From IMG/VR virus record IMGVR_UViG_3300044655_002995, positions 1 to 23,353 of that record: DNA of 23,353 bases. One strand, written 5' to 3'. Source of the DNA: a virus. Under the pieces are notes generated by a model, which worked only from the letters and a program-made list of their open reading frames with translations, ran no database searches and had not been told where the DNA came from. The translations under genes were made by a program, and so were the position numbers. The first letter of the stretch is position 1; each line of letters opens with the position of its first letter. This document shows, piece by piece, positions 6,982 to 16,135 of the stretch.

Positions 6982-9900
6982 TTAGATGAATTTAATTTTT
7001 ATCTTAGGACTAACGGATAAACCTGAACCTGCTTGTTTATTAAAGCTGAATTTAAGTATCAGTTTGTCTTTTTTATTTATTTGCACTGATTTTAATATAT
7101 CATAGCCTTGTGCAAAGCGCTGACTGTCTGTTAAAAAGTTGAATTCAATTCCATTTGGATTCGATGTACTTTGAGTATTTGTGGCAGATATCAAAGCATT
7201 TGATTTGGCATAAAATTCATTTACATTAATATCGTACACTTTTAAAATATTTAGTTTTATGTATTGTTTAACATAATCTGTAATATTATTAAAATTCCCA
7301 ATATACTTATTATATGTATATGTTGAATCCACTAGAGTATCTGATAAATATTCATTAAATTTAACACTTATTCCATCATTAATTAAGAATCTAGTTAAAG
7401 TATTATTTAAATTAATAATTCCAGTTAAAGAAGATGGTGTCTCTTTAATAACTAATTCACGATTAGAAATATCTACTTTATCTAAATCCATGGTTTCATC
7501 AATTATATAAAATTGAGATAGATCATTTTTATCAAAATAATCTAATTCAATATATTCTGGCAAGTTTATTAATTTTGCTAAGAATGAATCATCTTCCTCT
7601 ATTCGCAAAGCACCTGAAACAGGATCTTTTTTAGATTTAGTTGAATACTTATGATGGAAGCCCCAATCCCAATTACCTTTAAGAAGAAAATAATCAGATT
7701 GGCCAATAGCTACTTCATCAAGTTTAGGATAGATCGGTAAATAAGTATCATCTGATTCAAGTTCTAATATTTGACTATCTGCTACTTTAATGTGATTAAA
7801 GTTTGGAAGAGTCATTAATGAATCAATTAGTGAATTAAATTTAATATTACTTAATGAAATATCATTAATCTTATTATTTTTAAATATAAAATTGCTTTGA
7901 TAAATTGAATAGTTTCGAATAACGGGTTCATATTCTCCCTTATATCGATTAACTTCATATTTCAATGGAAGATCGGCAACCTCATAATCTGTACCAATAT
8001 CAGATTTCCCTGAAAATTGAGTAGGTATTTTTGCAGTATTATTAGTTATTAATTGATTTTTTTTCTCAATATGTGATACATCAAGTATTTCTAAATAGAA
8101 ATTAGGATCAGTATTTAGTGTACTAATTCCATTAACGATTGAATATGAAGAATATTCAATAATTGGATGCTTAGTTGATGGAGTCTGTTCATTTACATAT
8201 TTTTTAAATTTAGCAAATGATATTTTCTCAAATAATTTTTCAAAATATTTTTCTCCGCCTGTCATTACTTTAAATACATAATAATTATCAATGATTGAAA
8301 GTATACTATATGGAATTGATCCAATTAATGAGACTGGGATAGTTGGAGAAATAACACATAATGTATATAATGAAGTGTCGTAATGTAAATATTCATCAGT
8401 TGCTCCATCGAAGATATTAATTAATTTGCCAGCTGTTCCTGGGATACCTGCACCATTTGGAAGAAATCCTAGTTTTGAATCAATAAAAATATTAAGACCG
8501 CTAGAAATATCTCTAATAAAAATGACAGTTGACTCAGTTGGATTAATAAGGTCATCGGATAGTATACCCGGATAATTAGGAGTATTTATGTTATTTAATC
8601 GACGAATCGTATTATTTGCTGAATCAACGCCGCCGCTAATATTTAATTTAGATGCCATTCGAATATTAGAAAAAGCATCTAGGTAATTATTATATTTTTT
8701 ATTTTTTAGTGAATATAATAAAGTATGGGTTAAATTGGATACACCATCAGTTAATTTCTTTTTTGCTTTACCTGAGGCAGTTAGAGTTAACGGAATATTT
8801 TGGATAATATAACTGAACGTGTTATTATCTATTTTAGTTATTATAAATTGACCTGAATAAGTAGGGACACTTGATTCAATTATAATAGTATCACCCGTTG
8901 AATATCCATGAGAAGCAAGAGTTGCACTAACAGTATTTCCACTACATACTAATGATACAGTTTCGAAGCTAGTATACTGAGTATTAAAACTTATTCGATA
9001 GTCACCATTAATAGTATCAAATAATCCAGTTGGATTATTTGTAATAGGATCTGGTGTAATTTCTATACTATTAAAATTTATAGTATCTAATAGACCACCT
9101 TCAAAATTAATAGGTAGAGTACGATCTTTCCAATATGGATCAATATCAGATACTTGACCTAGTGCAACTTCGATTACAATAACTATAAATTTATAATCAG
9201 TATGCTCAATAACATTATATTTTACTGGTGCCTGAGTATTAGAATTTATAGACTCTTCGACAGGTTTTAAAATACAACTAAATTTATATCCATCAAATCT
9301 ATTACTAAGAGTTTTAGCAATAGCCTTTCCGTCTGGTCCAATAACAGTAGGATCAGTAACATCTTTAAATGTAAGTTTAAAACCTTTAAAAAATGCTTCA
9401 TATTGGCCAGCATTATTCTTAATTAGAGAAGCATATCTAAATTGAGTATCACCAATTTCCTCTCCACTAGAATTAGTTGGAGTATATGTAAAATAATTTA
9501 TAAAATAATCAGGATCAGTTAATAATTTACCTTTATAATCAAATGGAGTATCAAAATAATAATTATTTTGTGCAATTAAGGAATCATCCTCCAAATAATT
9601 AAAATTACTCTCAATATAAAACCATTCGTGCGTAAAATTTAGTGGATTTTGAGAAGCATCAATATGATCAGGTGAAAAATTATTACGGCCAAATATAATT
9701 TCAGTATTTAAACGATATGGATTACTTCTAGAATCAGTACCATTTTTTATTCCCCATTTAGTAATATACGGAAGTATTTTTGAACGTAATGCAAAATCCA
9801 AACTTTCATTTTCCTTATAGTAATCATATTCAGTATATGTTACCCCGTTTAAATATTTTGTTCTTAAATTATATTCATTATCATCACGTTGAGGAACTAT

Positions 9901-12546
9901 TTTACTTGGATCCTTTAATAATGAGAAACCACTAAAATCTCTAAGTTCTTTATTTTCATCAAGGATAGGGATAATTGGATTCTGTATAGTAGCCGCATAA
10001 AATGTAACTAGTGGAGTTCCATCTATAATTGAATATGAAACTGGTGAAGAAACGGTAAATGGAGTATTTTCAGAATAGTTAACACCAGCCGGATTTAAAC
10101 TATCGATTACATTAATTGTTCCATTATACACAATATAGTCTATTCCTGGCTCCAGTAATTTAGTATCCTCAGGAATAAAGTAATAGTTATATAAATCTAT
10201 TTCTGGAAAATTTGTATATGTACTTGAATAAAAATCAAAATCTAAATCTCTAATTGAGAAAAAAGAAAGTAGACCAATAGATGGTCTAAATTTAGGTCTC
10301 ATTAAAAATTCATTATGTGAAACGGTTGGAGTTTCATTCTCGTCAAGAACAATCGCAATCTTTGTATTATATGAATTAATAGCCTTTGATCTAGATGATT
10401 GAGTTAATGAATTCTCTTCATTAATATCATCGATGTATTGTGATATTTTTCTAATTTTAGAATAACTATTAGAAGATTTAATTAAAATAGATTCAAAATT
10501 ATTATTAAGTTTGTCTAGATGACCAGCATCAATAATTAATCTATTCCCTACTTCTTTAGATCCACCTTTAAAATTAATTTGAGTGTTTATTAAATAATTT
10601 CCAGTAACGCCATATATTGATACAACTGAATATTGTAAAGTCGGTGATGTAAATGATAACTTATAATCTATATCAAATTCGCCTGGAATATTTAATTTAA
10701 TGAATACTTGATCATCATATACATAGGCAGTAAAAGATCTATTTCTAATTCCATTTATACAATTTGCTAATGCACTAGCTACTTGTGATAAGTAACCTGA
10801 GCCATTCATATAAAATTCATCATATCCTAAGATATTATCATAATCATTATATACATAATAATCTCCAGGATTAGGAATTAGCGAATATACTGGAAGAGCT
10901 TGTACTGCTTGAATTAAATCATATTTTCCAATTAAATCTACTCTAGTTCCATGAGGATGATATATTCTAATTTCATCATAATTATTAAGAGTTGAATTAA
11001 TTTTAATTACTGAATGAGATAATCCTTGAGTTTTAACAGCGGTTCCTGCATCTTGTAAAAAAGAGTTTCGACTCTGTCCAAAGAATAATCCAAGATCTAT
11101 TTTATTATTAGCAAATCGAATATTACCTGAACGAAGTTCTTTTCGAGATGTACCACTTGCAGTAGGGTTAATTGGGATAGAGTTAACTTGATATTCAAAA
11201 ATATCATCATCGATTTTAGTTACTAGGAACTCTCCAGAATAATCAGAGTCAGAACTAGTAATTACTATTAGATCATCTGTTAAATACCCGTGAGAGGCTT
11301 GAGTAGCACTAACGAGTGTACCAATATTACTTAATGCAACTGGGATAGGATTAGTATAATCAATATTGAATGTGTTAGACGTAGGATTAAGATTCGGTAT
11401 GTATAATTTACCATCTTTATCACTAATATAATTTAAAAATAGATTATTAGAATCCTTAAAAATATTATTAAATTCAGAAATATTGATATCTAAGTTTTTA
11501 TATGGAATAATTACACCATTTGGATTAGCTTGCGGAATACTAACATCATCTGATTCTAGAAAAGGTTTTCTTAAATGAGGTGTATTTTCCCAAGTACCAC
11601 GATTAGAATATGCACGATCTAAATCAATATCTAATTTACTTAATTCAATTGAGTTTACATAGAATCCTAAATATCTATTGAAATCATATTTTTCTGAACT
11701 ATCATCATTAAAAATAAATTCAAGATTTAATATATCTGGAAAAAGTATTCCATTTCTAGAATAACCATTTGTAATATTTTCTTCAAAGAATTTTAAAGGT
11801 TGGGATGAAGTATATAAGTTTTCTAATAATTCTCCTTTGCTTCCAAGCGCTCCTTCATTTATTAATACGCCATTCCAATTAGTATATTCATTTTCACCAA
11901 AGCCAACAGTTAATGGACTTGCTGGAAAATTCTTATCATTTACATAATTACGAATATATTGACCTACTTTAGTTTCAGGACGTAAATCAAAAGTTTTTAT
12001 GATTGATGCTTTACTAAAAAGATCAATTAAATAATCTGTTTTTGATTGAGAATCATCATATAACTTTTTTACTTGATCTAGTGGAAAATTAGCAGGATCA
12101 GTTATTTTAAGAACAATAAAATATGAAGGAAGATCTTTTCTAAGATATAATGGAGCAAAATAAGCCATTCTTTCAGAATACTTGTTTGAAACTAAGTATT
12201 TTGCTCCGCTAAAATAGTGTGAAAAATCATATTGATCTTTAAAATCTTTAGATGTTCTAGTTGAATCTACTTTTTCAGAAAGATCAAAGATAATTTCATT
12301 TGGAGTAGTACCATTATTAAAAAATCTAAAAATATTTGATGCATGTGACTGGACAGTATCGATACTTACTTTTGAATATAAATCCTTTGATAATTCAGAG
12401 TTAGCTTTAATTGATTCTAGCCACATTTCATCAGACTCACTAACCATAACTTTAACATTACCTGTAAGCTTAGGATTAGTTCTCACTAATTGAAAACTTG
12501 CAGAGTCAGTTAAAATTTTAGTTGATGATACATTACGATTTCCCAT
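6982..12546 (-). CDS. Giant baseplate/tail virion protein with duplicated beta domain (1854 aa)
   Basis: This is the largest gene of the window. I do not recognise a T4 counterpart. It has no signal peptide or membrane helix and is rich in Asn, Asp, Ser, Tyr and Ile, as is usual for AT-rich phage structural proteins. The N-terminal 200 residues look globular (DEMWLESIKANSELSKDLYSK, then YFIVLKITDPANFP). Two related modules of about 68 residues lie near 405-472 and 1199-1266, each with VSAT-ASHGY, D/Y-YSG-F-(V/I)TKID and a TASG end. Such 'HGY/HGL-GD-YNG' modules recur in phage tail proteins. Adjacent genes follow after 1 and 16 bases, so it sits within one operon between the Fn3-like protein and the tail fibre. 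It probably forms a large peripheral part of the baseplate or a long fibre. That role is inferred from size and position only. Confidence 0.8.
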   Translation of the reverse strand: MGNRNVSSTKILTDSASFQLVRTNPKLTGNVKVMVSESDEMWLESIKANSELSKDLYSKVSIDTVQSHASNIFRFFNNGTTPNEIIFDLSEKVDSTRTSKDFKDQYDFSHYFSGAKYLVSNKYSERMAYFAPLYLRKDLPSYFIVLKITDPANFPLDQVKKLYDDSQSKTDYLIDLFSKASIIKTFDLRPETKVGQYIRNYVNDKNFPASPLTVGFGENEYTNWNGVLINEGALGSKGELLENLYTSSQPLKFFEENITNGYSRNGILFPDILNLEFIFNDDSSEKYDFNRYLGFYVNSIELSKLDIDLDRAYSNRGTWENTPHLRKPFLESDDVSIPQANPNGVIIPYKNLDINISEFNNIFKDSNNLFLNYISDKDGKLYIPNLNPTSNTFNIDYTNPIPVALSNIGTLVSATQASHGYLTDDLIVITSSDSDYSGEFLVTKIDDDIFEYQVNSIPINPTASGTSRKELRSGNIRFANNKIDLGLFFGQSRNSFLQDAGTAVKTQGLSHSVIKINSTLNNYDEIRIYHPHGTRVDLIGKYDLIQAVQALPVYSLIPNPGDYYVYNDYDNILGYDEFYMNGSGYLSQVASALANCINGIRNRSFTAYVYDDQVFIKLNIPGEFDIDYKLSFTSPTLQYSVVSIYGVTGNYLINTQINFKGGSKEVGNRLIIDAGHLDKLNNNFESILIKSSNSYSKIRKISQYIDDINEENSLTQSSRSKAINSYNTKIAIVLDENETPTVSHNEFLMRPKFRPSIGLLSFFSIRDLDFDFYSSTYTNFPEIDLYNYYFIPEDTKLLEPGIDYIVYNGTINVIDSLNPAGVNYSENTPFTVSSPVSYSIIDGTPLVTFYAATIQNPIIPILDENKELRDFSGFSLLKDPSKIVPQRDDNEYNLRTKYLNGVTYTEYDYYKENESLDFALRSKILPYITKWGIKNGTDSRSNPYRLNTEIIFGRNNFSPDHIDASQNPLNFTHEWFYIESNFNYLEDDSLIAQNNYYFDTPFDYKGKLLTDPDYFINYFTYTPTNSSGEEIGDTQFRYASLIKNNAGQYEAFFKGFKLTFKDVTDPTVIGPDGKAIAKTLSNRFDGYKFSCILKPVEESINSNTQAPVKYNVIEHTDYKFIVIVIEVALGQVSDIDPYWKDRTLPINFEGGLLDTINFNSIEITPDPITNNPTGLFDTINGDYRISFNTQYTSFETVSLVCSGNTVSATLASHGYSTGDTIIIESSVPTYSGQFIITKIDNNTFSYIIQNIPLTLTASGKAKKKLTDGVSNLTHTLLYSLKNKKYNNYLDAFSNIRMASKLNISGGVDSANNTIRRLNNINTPNYPGILSDDLINPTESTVIFIRDISSGLNIFIDSKLGFLPNGAGIPGTAGKLINIFDGATDEYLHYDTSLYTLCVISPTIPVSLIGSIPYSILSIIDNYYVFKVMTGGEKYFEKLFEKISFAKFKKYVNEQTPSTKHPIIEYSSYSIVNGISTLNTDPNFYLEILDVSHIEKKNQLITNNTAKIPTQFSGKSDIGTDYEVADLPLKYEVNRYKGEYEPVIRNYSIYQSNFIFKNNKINDISLSNIKFNSLIDSLMTLPNFNHIKVADSQILELESDDTYLPIYPKLDEVAIGQSDYFLLKGNWDWGFHHKYSTKSKKDPVSGALRIEEDDSFLAKLINLPEYIELDYFDKNDLSQFYIIDETMDLDKVDISNRELVIKETPSSLTGIINLNNTLTRFLINDGISVKFNEYLSDTLVDSTYTYNKYIGNFNNITDYVKQYIKLNILKVYDINVNEFYAKSNALISATNTQSTSNPNGIEFNFLTDSQRFAQGYDILKSVQINKKDKLILKFSFNKQAGSGLSVSPKIKIKFI
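8749..8952 (-). repeat. Second copy of an internal beta-module in the 1854-aa protein
   Basis: This encodes about residues 1199-1266, with VSATLASHGYSTGD, YSGQFIITKID and LTLTASGKAKKKL. It matches the first copy (8749 versus 11131 side) in order and spacing, with conserved His at 1213 and 419, an offset of 794 residues. The DNA has diverged, so the duplication is old. Confidence 0.85.
11131..11334 (-). repeat. First copy of an internal beta-module in the 1854-aa protein
   Basis: This encodes about residues 405-472, with VSATQASHGYLTDD, YSGEFLVTKID and INPTASGTSRKEL. It pairs with the copy at 8749-8952. The shared pattern is Thr/Ser-rich strand, SHGY, acidic turn, YSG-F strand, TKID, and a closing PxxxTASG. 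Confidence 0.85.
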
Positions 12547-12562
12547 ATATACTATTCATTTT

Positions 12563-15500
12563 TTAGAATGTAGTTACTCTTCCTGTACTTTGAACAAGCG
12601 GTGCATCAAGTGTAGTCTCCTTAATATATTGCGCACTTACTTGTAAATCAAAAGAAAAAGGTGAATCATCCTTTAAGATAATGTCAATTCCAAGTTTCTT
12701 AGAATATTTTATATTAGTAAGAGTCCCGTCGGTTTTATATCCACCGATATATCCAAGTTTATCTGATGCTCTAAATTGAAATAATACTGGAATATTCACT
12801 GCATTTTCAGAACCAACTTTAATTGATTTACTTGATCTTGCTGGGAAATTTCCTTGAACTGAAACAGATTCATAATTAGTAGGATACATATATAAATATG
12901 ATCCACATGTATATTTTCCTATTAAATATTCATCGTTTTTAACAAAACCTAATTTTGTAGGATAATGAGAATCATTTCTAGAGGTATCGTCAGTAGGTAG
13001 AGCCGGCGTGATTCTACTTGCCTGTTTATAATAAGCGACTCCGAATATATTAGTTGAATCAGATACACTGGTTTCAAAATTTAATGCTTGCGAAAATGGT
13101 AAATATTGTTGATTAGCAGTAGATGAAATAGATCCGCCTGCTGCAAACTCAGGTCTAAATACTCTAGCAATATTTGTTACTGAAAAAGAAGCATTGCATA
13201 ATGTAGGCAACTCAGGATGATCTTTACTTATACAGAATTCAGTAAGGTAACCTCCACCGTTTGCAACAGAAGCAGCAGTAGTTGTACCGTTCCATACCCT
13301 AGGATCAACTGAAGTGGACGGTGCAGCAAAGTTAGGAACATATGGTAGGTAGTGACTACCATTAATTGGTGTATTTTTACTAGAAATAACTCGACCATCA
13401 TATGCATATATAGTATTCAAATATGTAGGATCCAAATATGTAGTAGCTGGATCAGATGGTTCATAAAGTTCTTCAGCAAGACCATAATCTCTTACTCTAG
13501 AATGTATAAACTGGCTCTTAACTTGCCCAGATTGTTTACTCGCAATATGCTTAAAGTTATTAATGGTCGGGGTCGGATTAGAATTAACTCCAATTGGAAC
13601 AATATCATATCTTCTATTTCTATGATAGTCTGATCCTGGAATAAATGGAAGACTATCATCAACTAATTCGTCAATTCCTCCAAATAATAATGAAACTAAT
13701 TCTAAATTAGTAGCAGAGGTATTTTGAATAGAAATAGCATATTGTTTTGTAATAACTGATCCTTCTTTATATACGACAGTTCCACCAGTAGTATCTTTAA
13801 TTAAGTCTTTATAATATCCAGCAAATAGGTTAATTGTATCACCGTTTGCAACATCTAATGAATTACCATCTGAATCAATAATACTTACTTTAATAACTCC
13901 TTTATCTAATTGAATAGATTGTTGAATACTATCAAGAGTTGTCTGTAGAGTTTTTAATTTTTGGTATAAATCAACTACGTTTCCTTCAGGTGTAAAAAAT
14001 CCACTTGAAATATCTTCAGCTACATGTGAATAAAATTTATTGCCTGATGTAAATTGACTACTTAAGTGACTGTCTAATCCTTTTGAATTTAAACTAGTTT
14101 CAAAGTCAAGTTTTGCTTTTTCAGCAAATGTTTTTTGTGAAGTAATAACAGATTCTTCTTGAGCTTGAATGCTTTCTGGAAAATTTACTTGAACAGGTAA
14201 TGACCAGTCTGATTCAGCCGGGTTTGATGGCCACCCAGCCTCAGATAAAGATTTTACTTGAATTTCAACTATTTCACCTTTACGAATAGAAATATTTAAT
14301 TGATTTGTATTTACAATATCTGAATCAGTTAGGGTTTCTTCTGCCCATTCATATAATCCAGTTGTATCGTTTAATACTTTTAATCTAGGTTTAGTTGTTA
14401 CTTCAGTCCATTGAGAAAAGGAAGCCTGTCTAACAGATCCGTCAACTTCAGTAAATGACTGCTGCTGAGTATTTTGTTGAGTTCCAGTTAAACTTAAATA
14501 TCTATATCGGTATTTAAATTGAACGACATTCTGAGGTCCATATTTACTTACTTTAGGGCTAGGTATATGCCAAAATCCTCGAACTTCATATTTCCTAGCA
14601 GTTATAAACTGAGGAGTTGTAGAAAGTTGAGTAGTAATATTTGTAACAATCGAAGAAAGCGAAGAAGTTTTTTCAGTTCTATTAGTTAAAGATTCTTTTA
14701 ATTGTTTTTGTAAACGTGCAGTCTCTTTAGGAGTTTTAGATACAGTTGTAATATTCGATTTAATTGAATCAATCTTTTTATTAAGTTCCTCTATTTCCTG
14801 TTGAATAGCTGCTTTTTCTTTAACATTATTATTAAGCTCAGTAACATTTGCAGAATCTTGAATATGTTGATCTACTTGAACTACATTAAAACTTTTTGCA
14901 TCCAATACTGGTGAATCTGGAGAAATTCCTAAAATTGCAGGTTGAGTTTTTTCTTTTGCTAAATTTAATAGGATTACTCCAAAATCAGATACAAAATTAT
15001 TATAGTATTCTGCAAGAGTAACTGTTGAGTCATCTTGTAATGGAATAGTTAAATCATTTGTATATACCGCAACACCTTTTGAAAAATCGTTAACTGTTAG
15101 ATTTTTAGATCTACTTACAGGCTTAATAAATATTATTTCATGTTCATTAAAACCTACATTTATTTGTAATTCAGGTCGACGATATGGTACAGGTTTAAGT
15201 TTAAGAATATTAGCGCCTATTGTAATTGGATCAGTTCCAAAAATTCTTTCAAGTATAACTTCAGTATCAGTTGAATTTATTGAAATTACTTTATATTCAC
15301 TGTCATTTACAGTAATTAAAACATCGCCTACTGCTAAAGTCTTAGTGTTTTGTACCCCTGATAAAGTATCAGTATAAACTAAACTATTTAATTTATATCT
15401 TCTACGTACAATAGAAACAGTTGAGCCACTAGTTAATGTCTGATTACCTTCTTCTTCTAATATTTTAATAACATCAAATGATCCTTTATATCTATTAATA

Positions 15501-16132
15501 GATACTTCCATATCAACTTGGTTGTCATCTTCGAAGAAATCGATTCCAGTATTACTTAAATCTAGTTTAAGTGCATCTAACGAGATATCGTTTTTTCCTT
15601 TATAATTTTCATCAAAATATTTTGAAAAATCATCGTTATTTGCAATATTAAGAATAACTCTCTTTACTACAAATTGGTCGATATCATCAGTTAATATACT
15701 AGAAATATCTAAACTAATATACAATAATGGATTTAAGAATGATTCAAAAAACCAGTTATTTTTTACTTTAAATGAACTAGGAGAAGTAAAAGTTGAGGTT
15801 TGAACTTTCTCTAAATCACTTATTAATTTAGATGTCTTCTTTAATTCAAATTTTCTAACATCTCCATTTGAAGATTTTATTCCAATTACATCACTATTTG
15901 CAGAAATAAGAGTATCAAATTTTGTATCAATATCTTCAATCTTTCCTTTTAAATATCCAAATGATGGAACATTAATGTTTGTTTGTGTACCATCGACCTT
16001 AGTTTGAGAGATAGTTACATTTTCTGAACGCGATTCTAATATATTCTGTAAACTAAAAACGAATTGATTCATATTGTCAATATCGACAACAAGTCTTTTT
16101 AGAACATCAGATAGTGTATTTTTTGTTTCCAT
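12563..16132 (-). CDS. Baseplate/fibre protein with coiled coils and Fn3-like module (1189 aa)
   Basis: The N-terminal 300 residues are mixed and unrecognised. Residues 430-500 form a clear coiled coil (IQQEIEELNKKIDSIKSN, then ARLQKQLKESL). Residues about 508-652 look like a fibronectin III-type module interrupted by an insertion, with VVQFKYRYRYLS, FSQWTEV and the typical closing IVEIQVKSLSEAGWPSNP...SDWS. A second helical segment spans about 655-745 (LYQKLKTLQTTLDSIQQSI). The C-terminal 400 residues are beta-rich with many Tyr, Ser and Gly and contain a few cysteines. The protein likely forms a trimeric or elongated baseplate or fibre part. It starts 3 bases after the stop of the 706-residue gene and ends 16 bases before the next, so it is mid-operon. 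No specific T4 homologue can be named with confidence. Confidence 0.8.
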   Translation of the reverse strand: METKNTLSDVLKRLVVDIDNMNQFVFSLQNILESRSENVTISQTKVDGTQTNINVPSFGYLKGKIEDIDTKFDTLISANSDVIGIKSSNGDVRKFELKKTSKLISDLEKVQTSTFTSPSSFKVKNNWFFESFLNPLLYISLDISSILTDDIDQFVVKRVILNIANNDDFSKYFDENYKGKNDISLDALKLDLSNTGIDFFEDDNQVDMEVSINRYKGSFDVIKILEEEGNQTLTSGSTVSIVRRRYKLNSLVYTDTLSGVQNTKTLAVGDVLITVNDSEYKVISINSTDTEVILERIFGTDPITIGANILKLKPVPYRRPELQINVGFNEHEIIFIKPVSRSKNLTVNDFSKGVAVYTNDLTIPLQDDSTVTLAEYYNNFVSDFGVILLNLAKEKTQPAILGISPDSPVLDAKSFNVVQVDQHIQDSANVTELNNNVKEKAAIQQEIEELNKKIDSIKSNITTVSKTPKETARLQKQLKESLTNRTEKTSSLSSIVTNITTQLSTTPQFITARKYEVRGFWHIPSPKVSKYGPQNVVQFKYRYRYLSLTGTQQNTQQQSFTEVDGSVRQASFSQWTEVTTKPRLKVLNDTTGLYEWAEETLTDSDIVNTNQLNISIRKGEIVEIQVKSLSEAGWPSNPAESDWSLPVQVNFPESIQAQEESVITSQKTFAEKAKLDFETSLNSKGLDSHLSSQFTSGNKFYSHVAEDISSGFFTPEGNVVDLYQKLKTLQTTLDSIQQSIQLDKGVIKVSIIDSDGNSLDVANGDTINLFAGYYKDLIKDTTGGTVVYKEGSVITKQYAISIQNTSATNLELVSLLFGGIDELVDDSLPFIPGSDYHRNRRYDIVPIGVNSNPTPTINNFKHIASKQSGQVKSQFIHSRVRDYGLAEELYEPSDPATTYLDPTYLNTIYAYDGRVISSKNTPINGSHYLPYVPNFAAPSTSVDPRVWNGTTTAASVANGGGYLTEFCISKDHPELPTLCNASFSVTNIARVFRPEFAAGGSISSTANQQYLPFSQALNFETSVSDSTNIFGVAYYKQASRITPALPTDDTSRNDSHYPTKLGFVKNDEYLIGKYTCGSYLYMYPTNYESVSVQGNFPARSSKSIKVGSENAVNIPVLFQFRASDKLGYIGGYKTDGTLTNIKYSKKLGIDIILKDDSPFSFDLQVSAQYIKETTLDAPLVQSTGRVTTF

Positions 16133-16135
16133 GGA

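Noticed and set aside
7071-7079. AATAAATAA element inside the 1854-residue gene
   Set aside because: It falls near the 3' end of a coding region where it encodes ordinary Ile/Asn/Lys residues, and no gene start lies at the expected distance, so I do not call it a promoter.
13352-13633. Plus-strand open frame of 93 codons
   Set aside because: It is antisense within the 1189-residue gene and has no recognisable motifs.
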